Below, one piece after another: positions 56,972 to 64,000 of a DNA stretch of 64,000 bases (its first letter is position 1; each line of letters opens with the position of its first letter). Source of the stretch: Heterostelium album PN500 (taxonomy: Eukaryota; Evosea; Eumycetozoa; Acytosteliales; Acytosteliaceae); the NCBI RefSeq assembly GCF_000004825.1, contig NW_008805075.1, positions 869,788 through 933,787 on the forward strand, read 5' to 3'. The translations under genes and the position numbers were made by a program. The notes beneath the pieces are model-generated. The model was not told where the DNA came from. It saw nothing but the letters and a program-made list of their open reading frames with translations, and made no database searches.

Positions 56972-59900
56972 ATGACAAGTAAAATTTTGGCTATTTTTGC
57001 CATATTTTTTTGGATTGTTTGCTTTTTCCACAGGTAAATAAATATAATATTTTTAATTTTAGAATTTATAATTCAGATTACTAAAATAACTCTAAAAAAA
57101 AAAAATAATTTTTTTTTAGCATCTCATTTCCGTTATGGTACTGTGAACTATCAAATTTCATCGTCATCTTACAATACAGCTACAATCAAAGTGGAATTAG
57201 GTTACAGACTCGATTACTTTACTTATGATTATACCGTCCAAGTTGGAAAGTGTGTCGGTTCAAGTGGATGGTTCGGCTCCTATAATTGCTATTCCGGTAG
57301 TGATTTGGGTCAAATTAAATATGGTGATGGATACAGTGATGACAGTCCATATTGTTATGTCAATGCTGTCTTCAGTGGTGACAATTGGTTCACCTGTGTT
57401 ATGACATTCACTCACACCTACCCAACCGGTTCCAATACCTACACTTTCGATCTTAAGGGTTATGCTCGTTTCCAAGATCTCATCAACAATGCCGGTGAAT
57501 ATTACAGAGTAACTTCAAAGATTGTCATCGATCCAACTCTTAAACAAAATTACCTTTCCCCAGTCGTTGGTTCTTCTCCAATTATTACAATCGTTCTAAA
57601 CTCTCAAGCACAATTCCAAATTCTTGCTACATCCCCAGTTGGTTTACCAATCAGCTACCAACTTGCAACCCCATCACAAATGGGTGGGGATGACCTTGTC
57701 ATCCCAACCGGACTGACCGTTTCCTCATCCGGTCTAGTTTCGTTCACCCCAACCCAACTCGGTTACTACACTGCTCAGGTTATCGTTTCCGATGGTAAGA
57801 GTTATGTTGCCAATGACTTCATCATCTACGTCGTCAATGCCAATCCATTAGCTCCATACTTTGTATCACCAACCCCAGAGCAAGGTGTGACCGTCAAATG
57901 CACAATCAACGTTGATTGTACATGGACATACAAGGCCGACTCAAAGAATACCCAGATTACCGGTATTACTATTGGTAACTCTGGTGGTCCAGCTGGTGGT
58001 CTTGTCCAACCAGACATCAACGTTGCCGGTGCCAAGCCAAGAACTGTTGTTACTCATTGGAAACCAACCGTTTCACAAGCAGGTAGTTACATTATCTCCC
58101 TTAACGCTTTCGATTCAGCAGGAGTATTCGTCACTGGTGCTCGTTCTTTCATTCTTCTTGCCCGTAAGTTTTATTTTTTAAATTCTATCTTGAAAGTTTA
58201 ATACAATTAAGTTTACTAATTAATTTTTTAGAATCCAATCAATGTAGTAATGGACATGAATCACCAGCTGGTTGTGAAGTGGGTTCTCCAGGTTGTACAT
58301 GTGTCTGTGATGGTGGTTGGTCTGGTAACCTCTGTAACCAATGTAACCAAACCACAAACCACGGTCCAGATTGTTTACCAAATCCACCATGTTACAATGG
58401 TACCTCGAACGGTGGTCAATCTGGTGACGGTACTTGCAGTTGTTTCCTCGGTTGGACTGGTCCAGCCTGTAATGTTTCTTTGGTCCAGCCTTGCAGTGCT
58501 TCCGCTTCCTCTGGTGTCACTGACTACAAGAATACCCCAGGTTACGTTTTCCCAACCTCAATGACTGTCTATATGACTGCTACTCCATTCTCTCTCCCAA
58601 TCTCCGTTCAAGCCCCAGCAAGTCTTCCAAATGTCGATGCTTTCATTCTCCTCGATGTTGCTGTTACCACCACTATTGCCTCTGACTTTAAGACATACGC
58701 TAAATCATTATCCGATGGATTCAAAGTCTACTCTGAAAATGTTAGATTGGGTCTTGGTTATTATTCTGACTTCAAATCCAATACCTTTAACTTCCAAAAC
58801 AAACTTCTCCTCGGTTCTTTCATTGATTTGAATATTCAACAAGCCCCATTCGTCACTCCAAGTGCTGCCGGTTCCGGAAACTCATTGCTTGCTTTGACTG
58901 AAGCTGCTCAATTCCCATCTGGATGGAGCACCAACGGTTACCACACCATTGTTATTTTCGTAGATTCCGATTGTACTGCCCCAACTCCACAACAACAAGC
59001 TACTCTCCTCGCTGCTCTTAATGCTAATTACATCTCTCCAGTCATCGTTGGTGTCGGTGGTGTTTCTCTTCCAAACTGGAATGCAGTCATTAACAGCTTC
59101 AAATTTGGAACTGTCATTGTCTCCTCCGCTAGCGGTAACGATTGGGCCCTCAAAGCCGTCTCTGGTTTCACATCTGGTACCTCCAAATTCGCACCATCTA
59201 TTTTGGCTGGAACCAATACCCTCGGATTCGTCACCACCCCACCAACTGCTTTCACCAAACCTTTGGATGGTAATGCAATCAACATTACCAGTGTTAATTT
59301 GAACATGCCAAACCCAGTTCCATCTGCTCCATCCGATATAATTGTTGTTACAATCCCAGGTTATGGATACACAACTGCCACCGTCAGATTCAACCATCAA
59401 CCAGTTGCTTACAGTCTTACCATTGCCGTCAAAGAGGCTGGTCAAGTTAACTTCACCGTTTCTGGTAAAGATGCTGAAAATTCAATTCAATTCAAGATCA
59501 CTCAATTGCCATCAAGCGGTACACTCTCAACCACCTCCACTGGATCAAACATTGCACTCAATACCCTTTATCCGATGACTCAACTCTTATTCTTCACACC
59601 AGCCACCAGTCAAGGTAGCTCTGTCACTTTCCAATATGTCGTCAATGACGGTTGTATTGACTCTGCTCCAGGTACTTATACCATCAATGTTATCCAAGGT
59701 GACGGTAAGCCACCAGTAGCTATCTTCACCAATGTTACAACCGATGAGAATGTCTCCAAGCAATTCAGTTTTGGTTTCACCGACCCAGAGAACTTGGCTG
59801 TTGATATTATCCTTGGTAGTCTTCCAGTCAATGGTCGTTTCCAATTCACCAATCAAACATTTATTACCACTATTGGTCAACGAATTCCATCTACCATTAT

Positions 59901-61491
59901 CTATGTTCCAAACAAAGATTTCTCCGATGAAAACAATGTCAACGGTTATGGTCCATCCGATGTAGTCCCATTCACTGCCATCAATAGCAAGAATCTCCCA
60001 TCACAAGTAGCCAACGCCAACTTCTACATCAACCCACGTAATCCACCAAAATTCACAGGTCTCTACGGTTTCACCACCCTTGAGAACACACCATTGACTT
60101 TCCCATTGACTGCCACAATCCCAAGCGATGCCTCCTCTGTTTCTCTCTCCATCTCTAAGATTGAAGGTCAAGGAACACTCGCCTGGTGGGCATGTACTGA
60201 AATCACCTGTGTCCGTGATGTTTCTTTACCATTCTCCAACACAGCCAACGGTGGAAGAATGCAATTCACTTACACTCCACCACTTAATACTTACGGTCCA
60301 TTCTTGATGAAGGTTTATCTCAACTTTGTCTCTTCAAACAATGTCGCATCTGAAGACGTCATGGTATACATCAATGTAACCCACGTCAAGAGACCACCAA
60401 CCATCGAATTGGTTGATTACCTCAACTTGAAATTGGGTGAAGAGATCCCACGTCCATACCCAGCTCCAATTTTATCTGGTGTTCTCAACAATACACTCGA
60501 CATTTGGATGAACCACTTTGTTGTTCTCAGATGGAGAGCCTATTCAAATGATGCACCAAACAATACTATCACTTCAACATTGGATTTCAAATCTTCCCCA
60601 GCTGGTGTAGTTGGAGAATACAATGAGACCTTCTCCACTTCACTTGGTCGACTACTAGGAGTAGGTAGTTTAATTGGTTTGCCAGATTCAGATGGATTCT
60701 TTAAGATGATTTATATGCCACCCAACAACAGTTCAGGTCTTAGTATGATGAGACTTACTTTCCATGCCACTGATGAGAATGGTTTATACTCCCCAGGTGA
60801 GAATTTGGTAATCAATGTTAAGAGAAATTACATTCCACCAGTTATCCACGTTCAAAAGTACAACTGGACTTCGATCACTAAACAAAATCTCGTTATTACC
60901 AATGTTTCAGTCGAAAGTGTTGAGGCTGCAGGTACACAATCCAACTACTATGTCGCCAAGAATGTCACTTTGATAGTTTCTGCTTTGGATGCCAATCGTC
61001 TCCCATTAAGTACAGCAAACATTTCACTCTTTGGTGACACCGCAGGTTTCTGTCAAAACAACAAGAGTTCAGTCATTATATGTGCTGCACCCACCGATGT
61101 TCTCAACAAATTCTTGACACAAATCAATGTTTACCATACCAAGTCTGGTGGATTCCTTCTCAATATTTATGCTGAGAACAGATTCCTCAGGGGTATCAGC
61201 TACTTGACTTCAGCCAATATCTCTGCTACCGACGACCTCACCATGGTTGTCCAATCTGCAGGTGGTAACACTGGAAACAACAAGACTGTCCTTTCCGCTG
61301 CTATTGCCGCTGCCGTAGTTGCCGCTGCCATTATCGCTCTCGGTGTTTGGAGATTAGTCAAACGTACTGCTCCACCAACCAACGCCTTCTTTGGTGATTC
61401 TCCATTCTCTGATGGTGCCATTTCATCTAACCCATTATATCAAGAATCGGCCAACACTGGTGTTAACCCATTATATGAGAACCAGGCTTAA
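56972..61491 (+). CDS. Sib-type (similar to integrin beta) adhesion receptor, second of tandem pair; apparent one-base shift in exon 1
   Basis: Exons 56972-57033, 57120-58163 and 58232-61491; about 1,454 residues if exon 1 is in phase. Same layout as the first Sib gene: signal peptide, ASHFR start of the mature part, Cys-rich EGF-like region (CVCDGGWSGNLC and CSCFLGWTGPAC), vWA-like domain (VDAFILLDVAVTTT), beta-rich repeats, one Ala/Ile transmembrane helix, and a tail with NPLYQESANTGVNPLY. Exon 1 from ATG at 56972 has 62 bases, whereas the GT/AG join needs 61. Downstream of a run of seven T (57005-57011) the other frame reads GLFAFST|ASHFR, an ideal signal-peptide end. So the run is probably one T too long, through assembly error or a real mutation. 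The rest of the gene is fully open. Confidence 0.9.
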
Positions 61492-62362
61492 AGAAATAAT
61501 CATATTTTTTTTATACATTGATATTTATTTATATATTTATATTTTATTATTCAAAATCTTCATCTTACCACAAATCTATTTAACAAACACCCGCAATCAA
61601 AAGAATTCTTATGTAACAATTACGAAATTATAAATAATAAAAATTTATTTCATGAGATAATTTTTAATTGCGCCTAGTTCTTACCAAAGTATTATTGTTT
61701 CTTCTTTAATTCAAGGTCTCAGTCTTTAAAGAATCAAGATGATGAAATAAACTAACAAAAAGCTATCTATACGAGAATGAAGCATTAAAATCAAACCCAA
61801 CCCGGTGAGTGTCATACACTAAAGCATATAAGGTAATGATGTGGAATCTTTTTTGTCGATCAATGCACTATTGATCAACAAAGTCATTATTACACCAGTA
61901 AAAAAAAGTGTATACAGAACCAACCATATCAATCAAACTTGATTTTATAATAAGAATAATATATATTTCAAAAGTAAACCAGTACATACATACTACAATC
62001 ATTCTAGCACTGAAGTCTATCACTGAGATAACTATATCGATCCGAAGAGGGAATCCTTTCAAAATAAAGATTCATCTGCTTTCATCTTGAAGACATTTAC
62101 ATCCAATGAAGACCTCAAAGAATATGATGGCTAGTAATTAAATATTTTTTTTTCAAAAGTGTTTTTAAAGTATATTTTTTTTCATAGGTATTTGTTAGGT
62201 ACCTAAAAAATCAAATCAATCAAAAAATTTTTTTTTTTATTTTTTGGTGGTTCATCCCTTTCCTTTTCCAAACAGTTCACACCCTGTCAAGGCGATTTAA
62301 AAAAAATTAATTTCACTTTACATAGTTAAGAGTTAGAAATTTAAACGAAGAGTGAAGAGAAA
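61492..62362. other. Intergenic, no gene seen
   Basis: 870 bp. Contains a small hairpin GATCAAT-5 nt-ATTGATC (about 61858-61876) and T-tracts (about 62140-62240). A GATGATGA motif near 61738 recalls a snoRNA C box, but I find no partner D box. No gene is called. Confidence 0.45.
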
Positions 62363-62942
62363 ATGAAGATAATCATTTCGTTGTTGGTTGCTTTGACTGT
62401 TTTCATAGTTGCACACGCAGCTACTCAATGCTCATTTAGAAATGGACAAGATAAGTATGATTTTAGTGCATTAGCAAATCCAACAGGATATTCATTAAAA
62501 TATTTTGTGGGCGTATGTTCTCTATTATTATTTCTTCTGATACTCAATCAATTGATCAATCAAACAATCAATTTATTTATATTGTTTTATTATTATTTTT
62601 TAGTATTTTTATTATTGGAATATCTGTGAGACTAGCCCAGGTTGTTTGACCCTTTCCCCAAATGCAGTTAGTTGTGTCACATCGCAAATTTATGGTTACC
62701 TCGATAACGTTACAATCACAGCTCTACCCGATCCAAATACACAGGGTGCTGTTATCACCTACCAAGGAGATTTATGTCCGCATGAAATAGTAAGAACAAC
62801 AAGAATCTTACTCCAATGTTCGGATGGCGACACTCAATTTGTTTCCTTCCATGAGACAACAACCTGTGTCTATGAAATTGTTATGACCTCCAAGTATGCA
62901 TGTCCAATTAATGGTAATAGTACAAGTACTGACGGAATGTAA
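62363..62942 (+). CDS. Small secreted protein, MRH (mannose-6-phosphate-receptor homology)-like
   Basis: Two exons, 62363-62512 and 62604-62942, about 162 residues. Signal peptide about 1-20 (MKIIISLLVALTVFIVAHAA). The mature part has paired cysteines and the sequence pattern of MRH domains: CSFRNGQDKYDFSAL near the start, YFYYWNICETSPGC, then RTTRILLQCSDGDTQFVSF and, near the end, CVYEIVMTSKYACP. It lacks a transmembrane helix or kinase tail. MRH domains bind mannose-type glycans or act in ER and lysosomal sorting; which applies here is unknown. It ends in an S/T/N-rich tail. Dictyostelids have many small secreted proteins of this kind. Confidence 0.72.
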
Positions 62943-63355
62943 AAAAAAAAAAAAAAAAATTGTTTTTTAATTTAAAAACTATCATTAAAACTCTGCACTA
63001 TAAGTTGGATAGATCCATAAATAAATGCTATTTTTTATTTAACTATTTAAAAGCTTTTAGTTATTCTATTAATTATTTTTATGGTGTTATTCAAAATAAA
63101 TCAAAATTCTACTGTTACTGTGTTTATATCAAATGAAAATGATGATTGTTTTAATGCAGCTTAATGATTGTTAATTTTAATGGCGCGCCTTTTTTTGAAG
63201 TTCAAAAAAATAAAAAATATATTTAATCAATTAAAACAAAACAAAGATTATCAGATTGTTTTTAATATAATTAGATTAGAATAGAAAATTTATAGGACGT
63301 ATCTATTTGTTACTTTATGAGATAGCTATCTTTATAAATTATAATCAATCAGATA
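62943..63355. other. Intergenic, no gene seen
   Basis: A 413-bp AT-rich spacer with a poly-A run directly after the stop codon (62942-62960) and the palindrome GGCGCGCC (63182-63189), an unusually GC-rich 8-mer here. No gene is seen. Confidence 0.5.
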
Positions 63356-64000
63356 ATGTCATCACCTGAGCACTATCAATATCATAGTCAATCACCAACA
63401 TCATCACCAACACTTTCACCGTTGTCACCCACCAGTTTACATTCGGCGGTCGGTACGACTTCAACTACTTCATCATCATCATCATCATCGAGTACATTGT
63501 CAAAGAAACAACAACAATTACAACAACAACAGATCAATGCAATCGATCCAACTACACCCGAGGGTATCAAACAAAAATGTGAATCAAACTTGCAACTACC
63601 AGATTCCATCATGTCGATCGATGTCGCACAGACAATGAAAGACTATATTACCAATGGTGGTTCTCCACCTGTAAGTTATAATGAATGATATTTAATATTT
63701 AATGTAGTTTTTACTTATATAATAGTATTATTGTTATTATTTATATTTTAGGATGTAATTAGATTATTAAGCGAAAACTATAGAGGATATGCTCAGATGT
63801 GTAATCTTTTGTGTGATTGGCTATCAGTGACCGGAATGAGTAAGGACGCAATACAATCTACATTCAAAAGTCATCTAAAAGATATTATCATGGAGAAGTT
63901 TGATCCAAAGAAAGCAGATACTATATTTTCATCAGTAAGTTTTAATATCTAATCATTATATATAATTTAATTTACATATGTGTTTATTAATTGTTTTGTT
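63356..64000 (+). CDS. NELF-C/D (TH1) homologue, 5' part (cut by window edge)
   Basis: Exons 63356-63670 and 63752-63934 with a third beyond the window; 166 residues are visible. After a Ser/Thr/Gln-rich leader of about 65 residues, the sequence follows human NELF-C/D: a GGSP turn, then DVIRLLSENYRGYAQMCNLL (human has RLLSESY.. AQ.VNLL), DWLSVTGM, and FKSHLKDIIMEKFDPKKADTIF (human SLLIKHFDPRKADSIF). NELF-C/D joins NELF-A and NELF-B in the complex that pauses RNA polymerase II just after initiation. The start is the first ATG of the frame, and splice joins are phase 0. Confidence 0.9.

Noticed and set aside
61730-61840. GATGATGA resembling a C/D-box snoRNA.
   Set aside because: No CTGA D box within a plausible distance and no terminal stem.
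1-64000. CRISPR arrays, bacterial operons, riboswitches, phage att sites.
   Set aside because: The window is eukaryotic with introns throughout; no regularly spaced repeats or prokaryotic signals were seen.

Overview
The window looks like nuclear DNA of a dictyostelid social amoeba. It is AT-rich, with short introns (about 60-110 bp, GTAAGT/GTATGT...AG), long CAA and AAT codon runs giving poly-Q and poly-N tracts, and several dictyostelid-type families: F-box/FNIP repeat proteins, copines, a kinase-RasGEF fusion and Sib (integrin-beta-like) adhesion proteins. Coding sequence is richer in GC than flanks, and highly expressed-looking genes (aspartate aminotransferase, FGAM synthase, Sib) use C-ending codons. 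I cannot name the species; coding GC seems too high for D. discoideum.

Layout. 1-28.99 kb is ordinary gene-dense sequence: an ankyrin-like gene cut by the left edge (-), a 1,261-residue UBA/TPR/coiled-coil protein (+), two tRNA genes tail to tail (Ile-AAT +, Glu-TTC -), a TBC1D13-like Rab GAP (+), a membrane-anchored coiled-coil protein (+), a four-helix membrane metallophosphatase (+), mitochondrial aspartate aminotransferase (+), an RBR ubiquitin ligase (-), a CBP3/UQCC1 complex III chaperone (-), the H/ACA RNP factor SHQ1 (+), a copine (-), a kinase-RasGEF (-) and Mediator subunit 4 (-).

29.0-39.94 kb is an accessory block. It holds two full F-box/FNIP genes in a direct segmental duplication of about 3.1 kb, two further FNIP 3' fragments in inverted orientation, a 213-bp solo LTR with a 5-bp target-site duplication inside one of those fragments, and about 3 kb of decayed mobile-element-like sequence between the gene copies.

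40.4-64 kb is ordinary again: FGAM synthase (-), two small uncharacterised genes, a MAM33/p32 mitochondrial protein (-), two tandem Sib-type adhesion receptors (+), a small secreted MRH-like protein (+) and the 5' end of a NELF-C/D (TH1) gene (+) cut by the right edge.

The genes do not form operons; neighbours are functionally mixed, as is usual in dictyostelids. Several pairs share short divergent promoters (442-1085, 18744-18986, 44520-46040) or converge closely (14514-14649, 20788-21003). Exon boundaries were placed by eye from reading-frame phase and GT/AG signals. I found no convincing new biological system; the most informative items are the accessory block, a probable one-base homopolymer error in the second Sib gene, and several unfamiliar protein architectures.
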